Source: Ustulina deusta (lineage: Eukaryota; Ascomycota; Sordariomycetes; Xylariales; Xylariaceae). Taken from it: a stretch of 64,000 bases of DNA. Positions 33,464 to 43,500 of this stretch are shown one piece after another; position 1 is the first letter of the stretch; every line of letters begins with the position of its first letter. Under the pieces are notes generated by a model, which saw nothing but the letters and a program-made list of their open reading frames with translations, searched no databases and was not told the origin of the DNA. The position numbers and the translations under genes are program-made. The DNA lies in assembly GCA_023159155.1 (NCBI GenBank), contig JAJNNX010000007.1:1116001-1180000 (forward strand), given 5' to 3'.

Positions 33464-34979
33464 TTATTGCGTCTTCTTCCCGTTTGCTGCAGTCTTGGCC
33501 TCTAGAGCTTTCCGCTCATTCTCGGCCTGCTTCTCGAGGGGTATTGTGAGGCAGTTGATGCCGAGGAAGTCGCATATGCTTGTGGTCACGAGGTACGCCC
33601 AGCGGAAGTAGACGACGAGTGCGAAGAAGAAGTATGCCCAGAGATAGTAGTACTCGTGGCGGGCCGAAATGGCGGGGAGACCGAAGCGGGGGAGGTTGCC
33701 AAGGATGGCGCCGCCTACGAGCGGGATCAACATTACGGTCCAGTACGGGAAGGGCTGGCGAGTCAGGTGGGCAAGGATCATCTTTGTCGTCATGCGCCCA
33801 AAGACAAACGACATAGTTAGGCAGAAGAGTACTAAGTGGTTCTCGCGCATCAAGGTCGAGTAGGGCGAGTACAACCATGCGCCGATGGATAGTGTATAGA
33901 CAGCCATGGGGATCCATTCGAGGAAGACGGGGAGAACGGGCAGGTTGTTTCGTCGGCGAGCTTTGACGACGTTTAAGACGCAGAATGGCATGTGGCCGAA
34001 GACTAGAGAGCCGACGATGACGAGAATCCAGATGTCTCGGATCGAGTGGTCTCCGACAAGATGATCGTAGCCGAACAGATTCTTCTCGCCAACCAGATCG
34101 ATGATTCGCTCGGTCCAGATGTCTGGTCCGTAGATGCCTGAGATGGCCATGACGCTGCATGCGATTAAGATGCCCTCGGTCGGACCGTTGAAATATCCCA
34201 GATATAGCGTGTGTGTGTGGTAGGTCTCCCAGGTCGAGAAGAACATGGCGAGGCACGGACACAGAGCTGTGAAAACGCCTGATTTCGAAGTTCCCAGGGC
34301 CATTGCGGCGGTCTCGAGCAGGCTCGCTAAAGTGCAGTTGAGCGAGTCGATGCCGTGGTCGAATAGCTCGCCCAGTCCACTCGATGTACCCGTTCGTCTC
34401 GCTTGCTTGCCATCTATGTTGTCCATGGTTTGGTACATGAACAGACCGAAAGCGAAGCTTAAATATAGCCATGACGGGCCCTGACGGTTGAGACCTAGCA
34501 GTTAGCCAGGTTGAGCATAGTTGTGGTGATGATGGTGATGATGATGATGATGTCGTACCGGGCCAACCAGATCAGGCATGACTATTACAAGTAACCCGAT
34601 GTTTGCCAAGATGAAGAAGAACCCTAGGAGGGTCACCATGTTTGGCGCGAGCCATAACGGCAGAAGCTCAACGAAAGCATTCCACTACCATACTTGTTCA
34701 GTACTCGTTCGCTGTTAGGACTTGCACGCGCGTGGCAGGCGGTACGTACGTAGGGCCGGAGGATATAGTTGGACACCGGTGACTTATCGACGGCTGAGTA
34801 CTTGTACGATCGGAGGTGAATGAGCGCGTCGTCGGATACGCATTCGGCCGCGGCCTTCCCTGTGGAAAGGAAACAAGGTTAGCTTCATCTTGACTATGCC
34901 ATGCCCCGGCTACGCTGTGCTGCTCTGGTTTTTGCAATTCGGGCATGGAGAGAGGGCTCTTACTGCCGTTCGGAGCCAT
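33464..34979 (-). CDS. CPT1/EPT1: Diacylglycerol choline/ethanolaminephosphotransferase, four exons
   Basis: Exons (descending) 34979-34964, 34859-34750, 34684-34559 and 34480-33464 join in frame to 422 aa. The CDP-alcohol phosphotransferase signature D-G-x2-A-R-x8-G-x3-D-x3-D is complete at residues 107-129 (D-G-K-Q-A-R to D-H-G-I-D). The N-terminus has the family's L-x-x-Y-K-Y-S-x-V-D-K-S stretch and W-L-A-P-N-M-V-T-L-x-G. About eight to ten membrane segments follow. The enzyme joins CDP-choline or CDP-ethanolamine to diacylglycerol in the last Kennedy pathway step in the ER. Which head group it prefers cannot be told from sequence. The tiny 16-nt first exon is chosen because it joins in frame and starts with A-T-G in a good context; it is the least certain part. 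Confidence 0.92.
34481..34558 (-). other. Phosphotransferase intron 3, with ATC repeat
   Basis: 78-bp intron, GTACGA donor, GGCTAAC branch region, CGTCAG acceptor. Contains an imperfect GAT/ATC trinucleotide run (34525-34552). Confidence 0.85.
34685..34749 (-). other. Phosphotransferase intron 2
   Basis: 65 bp, GTACGT donor, TCCTAAC branch region, GTAG acceptor, phase 0. Removing it rejoins R-P-Y to W-N, which the family requires. Confidence 0.85.
34860..34963 (-). other. Phosphotransferase intron 1
   Basis: 104 bp, GTAAGA donor, GCTAAC branch region, TTCCACAG acceptor. Splits an Arg codon A|GG. Confidence 0.7.
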
Positions 34980-36404
34980 GCTGCCAGCCTTGAAGCGAAT
35001 GTCTATTCGATCTGCGGCGGCGATTTCACAGACACAATGTAGGGGCACAGCTAGCTAGCTATCTTGTATAGACCTCGCCAAACCCGAGAGATGTGCGTGA
35101 TGGCGGGACGTGTTACGTGTCGTGGATGGTGAACGGACGTGTAATGCTTGCTTGATATTAGGACACTGTTTGGATCCGATGGCGGGGAAATTCATCGTGG
35201 GGTAGCTTGAGACCTTACAATAGAATATGGGTTTCATCTGAGGACGTTGGGGATCAGCAATGTAGCTCTCGAAAAGTCGACGGGAAGTAAATGGCGGTTT
35301 ACATAAGCACAGGCTATTGAAGATACTATCTACTACCGGTAGGTGGGTAGGTGGGTAGGAAGAAGAAAGAAAGGTACCTAAAGTACCTAGGTAGGGAATT
35401 GTAGTGTTGGTGCTAGAGGACTGTACACTAAACTGGCCTCTAGTACGATAAGGTAGATACACTAGGCACCCAACCAAGATCGAAGGATACCTGTACTACC
35501 CTACCCGTACGCAAGAACCAGGGGCCACCATAGGCAAATTGGACATCATTTGAGCCGTGGGATCCCGGCCGTGCAGGCATCTCCATAGGTACAAGGGTTC
35601 CAGCGGATGTTAGCACCGGAATACCTATATTTCGTGGCATGTTTTAGGGGGGTATTGTGCTATGTGCAGACAAGAGCCGTCTTCACCGCTCCTCAACTTC
35701 TGAATCATCCAAGTCTTGTCGAGAGAAATTGTCAACAAGTGAGAATCGGGTCTGATGCTACCAGAAGAATTTGCCTTCAGAGAAATGCTCTTGCCAAGAT
35801 AAAATACGGACTTGATCGATGGATAAAGCGCACTATCTAGATAGAGCACGGGATAGCGCTGCAAGTAGCAGACCCACTGAACCGAGACCCCTGATACTGC
35901 CCCTGACATGTTGACATGTGATGGGATGAGATCACTGTGCCCTGATTCTACGTAGCTAAACACAAAGCCTATCTTCCTATCTACAAACTACCTATGGTGT
36001 AAAGGAAGGCGTGTCAAATGAGGTGTTCACTTGCAATTACGAAATGAAAAGATTGGGCCTCTCATCGCCGGCTCGGCAGCAGTATTATGTTGTAATTATT
36101 ATCTGAGAGATATAGGCTGTTTCCTCTTCGCCAGGAGATAGTAGTTGTATCCGTATGACAGCGCCCTAAAGATAGCATGCTTATCACCATTCAAAAGAGA
36201 TCCAGGTAATAGGCCAGTTTTATCTTCCCAAGACATCCTTGTAGTTGTTCCCAACGCCGGTCGCTTCGGTATAAAATCAATCTCGTCTAGCACCATCAGG
36301 TCTGCTATAGGCGATATGCGGTCGGGCACGAAATATCTGATGCAGGCTTGATCATTCGATCCGTCTTGGTGACAACCCAAAAAACACCCCAACGCATGGA
36401 TATT
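34980..36404. other. Intergenic, no gene seen
   Basis: Upstream side of the phosphotransferase and 3' side of the surface-protein gene. A GTAGGTGG repeat and TACCTAGGTA palindromes lie at 35337-35395. A 97-codon - strand frame (36099-36392) has no recognisable feature. Confidence 0.5.
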
Positions 36405-37136
36405 TTAGAGAATAAGTGAACCCAAACCAACGCAGGCAGCCAAAGCAAAGCCGCCAACGAGGCTGCCGTATTGAAGAAGAGGAGAGGCTCCGTTTTTGGT
36501 GTTCGAGTTTGATGAATCCGAGCCCGAGTTATCACCGCCTAGACCATCGTATACCTGTCCTGCACTGGAGGTGGCGGCCGCGCCTGTTGCGGTGGGAGTG
36601 CTAGTTGACGATGTCGTCGTGTTGACTCGTGTGGGATTCAGGGCACCACAAGGGTGGTTCTGCCGACAGTCGCTGGCGCAAGCGGCATCACCGCTACAGC
36701 CAGTTACACACTGGTTGCCCCATTCCTGGCAGATAAAAAATGGGAGGGTGAGCGAATACTCTGAGAGGTTCGGTGACATGCCATTCTCGCAGACACAGCC
36801 GTATGTCAAAGCCAACTATCCCGAGAATTAGTTTACCCTCCGCGCTATGTTTAGAGTGTTTGTAGAGTATGGGCGTACAGGGTCACAGTCATTGACTTGG
36901 AAACCTCCGGGCGGAACTTGCTCGCAAATGATGGGGCATGTACTCTTCTCCTGTTGGCACCAATTGTCTAGACAGTCACATTAGAATTAAGCCCATCGTG
37001 TCATTGGTGCTAGACGGAACACCATACCCCTAGTGCTCAACGGGACGCTGTCGGGCTCGATGACATACTGCGCCTGGGCTCGAACCGAGGAGAGTAGAAA
37101 GACGGCCGTAGCCAGGACAGTATTCAGAGATGGCAT
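36405..37136 (-). CDS. GPI-anchored Cys-rich surface protein (DUF7707-like), three exons
   Basis: Exons 37136-37028, 36967-36879 and 36815-36405 join in frame to 202 aa. It has a signal peptide (about 1-22, ending R-A-Q-A), then a cysteine-rich domain: D-N-W-C-Q-Q-E-K-S-T-C-P-I-I-C, C-D-P, then Y-G-C-V-C-E-N-G, F-F-I-C-Q-E-W, C-V-T-G-C, C-A-S-D-C and H-P-C-G. A Ser/Thr-rich stalk follows, then a hydrophobic tail (G-G-F-A-L-A-A-C-V-G-L-G-S-L-I-L) that fits GPI attachment. This layout is that of a widespread fungal family of cell-wall or plasma-membrane proteins (DUF7707-like by pattern). Role unknown; wall structure or surface sensing is possible. Confidence 0.82.
36816..36878 (-). other. Intron 2 of the surface-protein gene
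   Basis: 63 bp, GTACGC donor, AACTAAT branch region, GATAG acceptor, phase 0. Confidence 0.75.
36968..37027 (-). other. Intron 1 of the surface-protein gene
   Basis: 60 bp, GTATGG donor, TTCTAAT branch region, TCTAG acceptor. Splits an Asp codon G|AC. Confidence 0.75.
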
Positions 37137-39650
37137 CGTGTTTGTGAGTATCGGGAGTGCTTTCTGTGCGGTTGGTGTAAACGAAGGCGGGAAGTGAACT
37201 TAGTCAATCGGGGACTGGGTATTATCAAGAGGTTGTATTAAAACGAATAGTATTAGTAAATAAGATCTTGAAAGAGAAGTAGGTGCGAGAATGCCGACAG
37301 ACCAAGGTTAAAAACGAGAGCACCAGGTCAGGGTTAACGGAAAGACAACGAAAGAAGAAGGTTGGAGTTGTGTAAAGTATTATGTATATGAGGAAGCTTG
37401 GTGCCAAGTCAAGTGACTGACCAAGGGGCTCCGGGAATACCTCCACTAACCTACCCTTCCTCTCATCTCACTTCGACATGGAGAAGACAAGCTTGGACAG
37501 GCTAGCGTGCCATTGAGGCAGGGGGCATCCCAGCTTTGCCAGCGAGGTGCTAGTTTTAGGCACTGTGCGGTAGTTGTACACTACCTAGGTAGGCATTTAC
37601 ATTACCTAGGTAGGTATGCTGCAGCACTGACGGCTGGGCTACCCAAGGTTACTTACTTAGTCGAGATGAGGCACTACAGGGGCTCAGCAGTGGGTGGCTT
37701 CACGAGTGTTTAGTTGATGCAACGCCGGGTTCCAGAGCTGACATGATTTCCAATTTTATTGCCATGTAAAATCAAAAGAATTCACCATCTTGACTGAATA
37801 TCATAACCACATCAAAAGTTTCTCCTAGGTAGTCCCAGTGTAGGTACACTACCTAGGTACTTGCGGTATGTACAATTCGGGTCCCCGCTGGCCTTTTTCC
37901 ACACTGTACCCGGTTGGTCGCCGGATCCCCTGCTACCCACTAGGTAGCCTCTCAAATGCGCATTTCCATATAGTAGGTAGTGTACTATTTCTACCTAGTC
38001 GGGACCATTCAGCACCGTCATTCGAATTTTAATTTGTTTATGGTATGTATACATCTGTCCCTGGAATGTGTAATGCTCATCGCTATAATCCTGCAGCTTT
38101 ACACTAATCCAGAGAGCACTTCTAATTCATTCTATTCTTTTGGGCATGCCTGCTTCGGAAACTCATCGGTCTAAGTGAAGCAAAGCAAGAAAGCTTGTTT
38201 GTCAACCGATATGAATGGGATGGCTCGTGTTCTGCGCTCCTCGATGCCACTGCCTCTACACTAGTGTATCTCATAGTGTAGGCACTGTGCCGGAGCCAGG
38301 ACATCCAAGCCATCTTCGGTTGCTCAAAAGTCGCTCATTGGCTACAAGATTTGGCCGCATGCCTTATGGGGAAATACCCGCTCGCACTCCGCATTTGCCC
38401 TCCGCACCCTTTCTCGTATTCTCAGAACTCGCGAATCTGGCCGACTCCTATAGGTAGGCCATGGGCCGATATGGGGTTTCTGCAGAGTCTGAGGCACACG
38501 ATGCATGAATCGTCCTGCGCAACAATCCGGATTGATATTCATGATTCCGGTCGTGTTGAGCATCTTTGGCCACCCTATCCATCAGGTATTTCTTTCTACA
38601 GCGAACGAGCTAAGCATCCTGCCGCATCTTCCGCCAAGTCTACTATGATACAGTAAACTTTTGATTCCGGAACTCTGCTCTTATCTCAAACACCAGTCCG
38701 GTATTTGGGTTGCACACAGCCCGTTTCCTTGGGTCGCCGTTGTCTCGGATCAGATGATAAAACAAACACGGGAACCCACGGCAGCCACTCGACTTTCAAA
38801 CCGCCACCATCGCGTGTATTCGCCGGTTCATTCCCACAGACGTCACCAACTATCTATCGTTAACAATCGCGTTTCAACACTTATCGGGTCGAAATTAAAA
38901 TCGCTCTCCAGCCGTCACACAAATCACAGTGGCGTGGGCTGAGCACATGGAACGCGCCTTATCAAAGTCTCTGGCCAAATAGCCGTCTAATCGTCTACCT
39001 GAGTGTTGCACGTCGACATTTGACGCTCTCAAGGATGAGCTGGCTCGCCGTTTTGGTAACCTAAATTCGTAACGCAGTTTTAGGCTTGTGATAGGTCACT
39101 CCTACAGGTAATCAGCACGTGTGTGAGTATCCATGACTGCACTTTCTCGCGGTAGACGATCCGGAGTTGAGACGACGAACGTACGTTTTCCCAGGAACAC
39201 GGGCCATTTCTCGACACTTCCGTGAGCGAGAAGTCGATTAGCGCATGGTAGCCCATATTCTCTTCCAAGTTTAGATGGGGTTAACGGCGGCATGCGACAT
39301 CGTCCAAATTATGGTTTCGGTGCCCGAGGGCTCTTGTAACGCTGGTGGTGAGGACTGGACTGATGCTCGATCGCCTTTGCGCACGAATTTATTATAAACA
39401 TGCCGACATCACGAGTTCAAGAGTTGTTTCATTCGGTGTTTGCGGAATTTCAAAGACCACAACATGACGTCCAGGCACCTCTATTGTGAGGCTCGCGTAA
39501 CGGACGCCACCCTTCCTCTTGCAACAGCTGAACGCGCCCCCGTTTCCTAAACTCGACGGTCTCGTATTCATATAGTAAGTTCTTTCAGGTGGACGTTTCG
39601 CAGAAACAGTTCTTGTATTGATACTTTGGGGAGGATACTAATCGAGTCTT
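37137..39650. other. Gene-poor stretch, nothing recognised
   Basis: 2.5 kb. TACCTAGGTA-type palindromes cluster at 37581-37619 and 37823-37860. Near 39012-39060 a frame reads S-T-F-D-A-L-K-D-E-L-A-R-R-F-G, faintly like retroelement gag, but too short to call. Otherwise only short frames. Confidence 0.5.
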
Positions 39651-40978
39651 CTAGATAACCGTTGGGTAATATGCCTTGTACACCTGCAGAGCGCTCTCGA
39701 TGCACTGGATGAGACCAAGTGCGATCGTAATCATCAGAACCAGAATAGCCACCCAGAATGTGAACCACCTCTCCCCATTACGTCTGTCATGCCACCACTG
39801 TTGCATAGTCCTTGGCGTCACATCGTCATAGACCTGCTTGAGAATGATCAGCCTGTCCCTCCAGAATCTGAATCGTTCTATCTGCCGGTCTTCTGCTCGA
39901 AGGTTGCCACAGAGGGCAACACGAGGATCAACGAGGCATGGACTAGACGCCAGGCAAAGCTTTTGGAACCATTGTCTTTTGTTATTGCTACCCCGAGCCG
40001 AAGAGGTGAATTCGGACTGTGGGAAAAGGAGGGCTAAGGTCCGAAGCGTTTCGTCGACGAGACCATCTGGATAAAGGGTGCTACTCTAGTCAGCACGATT
40101 GCATCCGTCGATGATAGTAGCATGACCTCACTTGACTTGGCATTCGAGGAACGATGCATGGTGGAATAGAAGGACAGCTGTGTCATCGTCAACCAGTAGG
40201 AGGTGATCGGCGAGGTTATCGGTGAAATCGATCTTGAGGCCGCCGATGTTGCTGATGCTCCAGGCATCGAAAGACTTTGGAAGCCTGACATGATGGCAGT
40301 CAAGGACTGGGGGCTTGTTGAATCGTTGTCGCACGAAGTCTTGAAGGTCGCCTTCCTCCCATTTCAGGCAGCGATGCGGGTTCGCTTGGTGTTTGACAAT
40401 GCCAACTTTAAGCATTAACAAGAGTCTGACTGCGAGATCTACTGAGCTGCCACAGGCACTCTCACCAGCTGTCGGATTGGCCTGTTTCAATCGCGATACA
40501 ATTGAATTTCGGCGATACCCCTGAACTAGAAGCTGAACAATTTGAAAGACATCTTCTATCTTCTGCACCGCCACGTAACGTCCATCCGCATCAGTCACCA
40601 TGGTATCCCATTGTAGCCGAAAGTATTCTGCATAAGCAGACATGTCGAGGCATTGATTCGATTGGCCATTGAAGAGTCGCTTCTGTGAACTTGGTCTACC
40701 CCAGAAAGTTTTTACCACTTCCTCAACTGGCGGGAAATCTTCCGGGCCGTTGATAACCCTCTGTTTTCTAAGGAATAGAAACATTTTTGTTCACATAACA
40801 CGGCGGAGCTGGGGTTTTTCCAGAAGATCACCACCGACGCTTTAATACTGGTTTCTGGGCGACTCTTATCTGCCCCAAATGCGATGGGAAGCCAAAAGTG
40901 CAACTCCAAGCCCCGTGGCTGTACAATGGAAATAAAGCGCCACATCCGTTGATTGGTTGTCTTAGGATGTAACTGCAT
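39651..40978 (-). CDS. Fungal protein of unknown function with C-terminal membrane anchor
   Basis: The last exon (40080-39651) and the one before (to 40132) join through a 51-bp intron (GTGAGG donor, GTAG acceptor), keeping the frame through E-C-Q-V-N-T-L-Y-P-D-G-L-V-D-E-T. The protein has L-P-K-S-F-D-A-W-S-I-S-N-I-G-G-L-K-I, D-N-L-A-D-H-L-L-L-V-D-D-D and F-H-H-A-S-F-L-E, then E-R-F-R-F-W-R-D-R-L, W-W-H-D-R-R-N-G and a membrane segment W-F-T-F-W-V-A-I-L-V-L. I recognise these blocks as a recurring Pezizomycotina family without a known function. The N-terminal frame (from M-Q-L-H-P at 40978) is one base out of step with the next frame near 40760-40830, so another intron or a frameshift lies there; I could not settle it. 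Confidence 0.65.
40081..40131 (-). other. Intron of the membrane-anchored protein gene
   Basis: 51 bp, GTGAGG donor, GCTGACTAG branch region, AGTAG acceptor. Splits an Asn codon AA|C. Confidence 0.75.
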
Positions 40979-41154
40979 GAGAATCGAACGAAAAGAGCGC
41001 GGAGCAGATTATCTTTCTCCATGCTCCTTCTACTATTGAACCTCAGCATACCGACCTTGTCTGTATAACTCAACCCATTTTGTACCAGTTTTTCATTCTT
41101 GCACGCTCAATACTCCTTGAGATATGAAGTCTTGGTAGCCAACCAGCGGCCATC
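40979..41154. promoter_or_regulatory. Shared region between two divergent genes
   Basis: Only 176 bp separate the presumed start codons of the - strand membrane protein and the + strand protease-like protein, so any promoters must overlap. No specific motif was identified. Confidence 0.4.
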
Positions 41155-43500
41155 ATGCAGTATGGTATACGAAAATCCCTACCTGCGTGGCCCAACCCCC
41201 AAGAATCCATTGGACGGCAGATCCCATCCTCTAGAGTCGGCAAGCGTAAGGTGTGGTGGCCACGAGGACTAGCACTTGAAACTTTCGAGAAAACTATTCA
41301 ACCTGAAATTGAGAACAACATTGAAGCATTGGACTTAGGCCACGCTGACCTGTTCGTCCGATTATACATGATAGGGCGGAACCCCGAAAGTGCGAACCCC
41401 ATTGTCATGCTCTGCAGCACAAACAAAAAAGTACTAGAGGCTGCCGAAGCCGCTATACGAGAGAGCGGTCTCTTGGGAGAGCATAAAGGGTTTGGCCTAG
41501 GAGCGGCCTCGTTACCATTAGAACATCCAGCCCCTGTTCGCCGCTTGTCTCCCAATAGTGAAGGCCATAGCTTTTCAGCGGGAAGTGAGAAATCTGATGA
41601 TGCCATCGCATCCTCTCTGCAAACGTCATCGTCATTCGCAGCAAATCATCTATTCTATCTGCTGTCTGATCCCATGCAACATCTACCTAGTAATTCTTCT
41701 ACTTCAGAGGCGTCATCACTCCTCATCGTTCAGACATTGCCACACCATCTTGATATTAACGATTCCTTCTTTGGTCGACTCGTTTTCGCATCCTCGACTA
41801 TCCCCACGCTAGGTAGACGTATATTGTTCGAGACTGCAGGTTCTCATCATGCTATCGCCGGCGTTATCATTCAAGTGGGCGAAAACTATTACCAACTGAC
41901 GGTTGGCCATTTATTCGACACAAGGAGTGAGAGATCAGAAGTAGAACCATCACTGATTAGCTTGGACGACTGTCATTTTGATGGACAGAGTGACGACGAC
42001 GAACATGACTCCGATCGTGAATCAGAGATAACAGGACGTGGCAGTGCGACGCCAGAAGATGCTCAATCCCGAGACGGATCTTCAAGTGACTCCACAAGCG
42101 AGGAGTCTACCGCTGATTTTAATGCCGAAGTACACCGTAACACTCACAGACACCACGGAAATGAGGCTGGGGCGTTTATAATCGGCTGTCTGCCTGAAGA
42201 AATATCATTTCGGTCTTCGATAGACTACGCAATGATTGCTCTTCTCACCTATCATGTCAAAAGCACGGGCCGCAAAATCAACACTTCCCCGATGTTTTCT
42301 TCACCCGTTAGGGATGTCGCTGAGGTTGGGCGTGAAGAACGCAGCATAATTGTCGCCATGAACTCCACCATCATTCGAGGTACCTTGCTCCCGGGCAAAG
42401 TATCCTATAGGAATCCTCGAACTCGTCGATTCGAAGCACTCGTCCAAGTTACCCTGGAAAGGGCGTTATTCGAAGGCGATTGTGGGTCGCCCGTACTTGA
42501 TGGGTCAACTGGCAGCCTTTATGGCCACATAGTCATGGGAGTTGCGGGGACAAAAGTAGCGTACATTGTCCAAGCCCACGATATTTTCCAAGATATTAGC
42601 ACCAGAACTGGCGAACACGTTTGTATCGCTACCGGGGAAAAGGATATCGAGGAGACAAACGCCCTTCCTACTAGGCAGCACATTCGACTTCCTTCCGATT
42701 CTGAGGATACGCAGAGTCCGCTCTCATACACCAGCTCTAATTACAGCAGAGCAAGCAAAATCTCTTCGAACTCTTCTGTGACATCGCCATTAGCATCATC
42801 GAGGAGTGCCGCAAGCACCTACTCTTACTCTAGCTACAACAAGGGGAAATCACTGTGCCCCGCCTTTTCGACGCCATCGACATTCGCATCATTGAGTAGT
42901 ACCACAAGCACCAGCTCTACTTCCAGCCCAGGACGTTCATACTTCTCGAACATGTCAACGGCGGGAATGAGCATTCCAAACGGACCTACAGCCCATTTTT
43001 CCGCAGCCGATTCATTACCATGTGAATTCGCCTGGTACAGCAATTGTGACCTTGTGTTTGCACTGAATGATGTTGAGAATTGGGTTAAGCATATTATTGC
43101 TGACCACCTCGGAGAAAAATTGCCAACAAAATGTATTTGCTGGTTTTGCGATGACAAAAGTTTCGATTGTAAGGAAACAAGGGATCGCCGTGCAAACTTC
43201 AGCTATCGAATGTACCATATCCGTGACCACTTTCTATGTGGAAAGACACTCCACGATGTGCGACCAGATCATTATATTACTAAACATATTCAAGATCATG
43301 GGCTTATATCGGAGGATATGCCCAACGCGGTGCGAAGATACCTCGAAGAACCCCCGGACATTTATATGCTTGCAGCCGGCCTTACGTCGTCTGACTTCAG
43401 AGTGAGAAACGTACGCAGGGCGCTCGAGCGTATTAATCCTCACGACGAAGAAAGAAAAGATCGAAGGCACAAACATAACAGTGGAAAGTCGCGAAAGTGA
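41155..43500 (+). CDS. Trypsin-like domain protein with C-terminal Cys/His region
   Basis: A single 781-codon exon. Residues about 30-115 hold a conserved fungal segment (W-W-P-R-G-L-A, R-L-Y-M-I-G-R, E-S-G-L-L). The middle fits a serine-protease-like fold: T-V-G-H-L-F-D (His252) in the position of the catalytic His and E-G-D-C-G-S-P-V-L-D (Ser445) in the position of G-D-S-G-G-P, followed by G-H-I-V-M-G. The Asp is not located with certainty, so activity is unproven. A 130-residue Ser-rich linker leads to a C-terminal block with C623, N-C-D, K-C-I-C-W-F-C, H-I-R-D-H-F-L-C and H spacings that suggest zinc binding. A basic tail ends the protein (D-R-R-H-K-H). Role unknown. Confidence 0.78.
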   Translation: MQYGIRKSLPAWPNPQESIGRQIPSSRVGKRKVWWPRGLALETFEKTIQPEIENNIEALDLGHADLFVRLYMIGRNPESANPIVMLCSTNKKVLEAAEAAIRESGLLGEHKGFGLGAASLPLEHPAPVRRLSPNSEGHSFSAGSEKSDDAIASSLQTSSSFAANHLFYLLSDPMQHLPSNSSTSEASSLLIVQTLPHHLDINDSFFGRLVFASSTIPTLGRRILFETAGSHHAIAGVIIQVGENYYQLTVGHLFDTRSERSEVEPSLISLDDCHFDGQSDDDEHDSDRESEITGRGSATPEDAQSRDGSSSDSTSEESTADFNAEVHRNTHRHHGNEAGAFIIGCLPEEISFRSSIDYAMIALLTYHVKSTGRKINTSPMFSSPVRDVAEVGREERSIIVAMNSTIIRGTLLPGKVSYRNPRTRRFEALVQVTLERALFEGDCGSPVLDGSTGSLYGHIVMGVAGTKVAYIVQAHDIFQDISTRTGEHVCIATGEKDIEETNALPTRQHIRLPSDSEDTQSPLSYTSSNYSRASKISSNSSVTSPLASSRSAASTYSYSSYNKGKSLCPAFSTPSTFASLSSTTSTSSTSSPGRSYFSNMSTAGMSIPNGPTAHFSAADSLPCEFAWYSNCDLVFALNDVENWVKHIIADHLGEKLPTKCICWFCDDKSFDCKETRDRRANFSYRMYHIRDHFLCGKTLHDVRPDHYITKHIQDHGLISEDMPNAVRRYLEEPPDIYMLAAGLTSSDFRVRNVRRALERINPHDEERKDRRHKHNSGKSRK

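Noticed and set aside
33516..34472. 318-codon frame opposite in phase to the phosphotransferase gene
   Set aside because: Arg/Pro/His-rich shadow of the real exon; no family motif.
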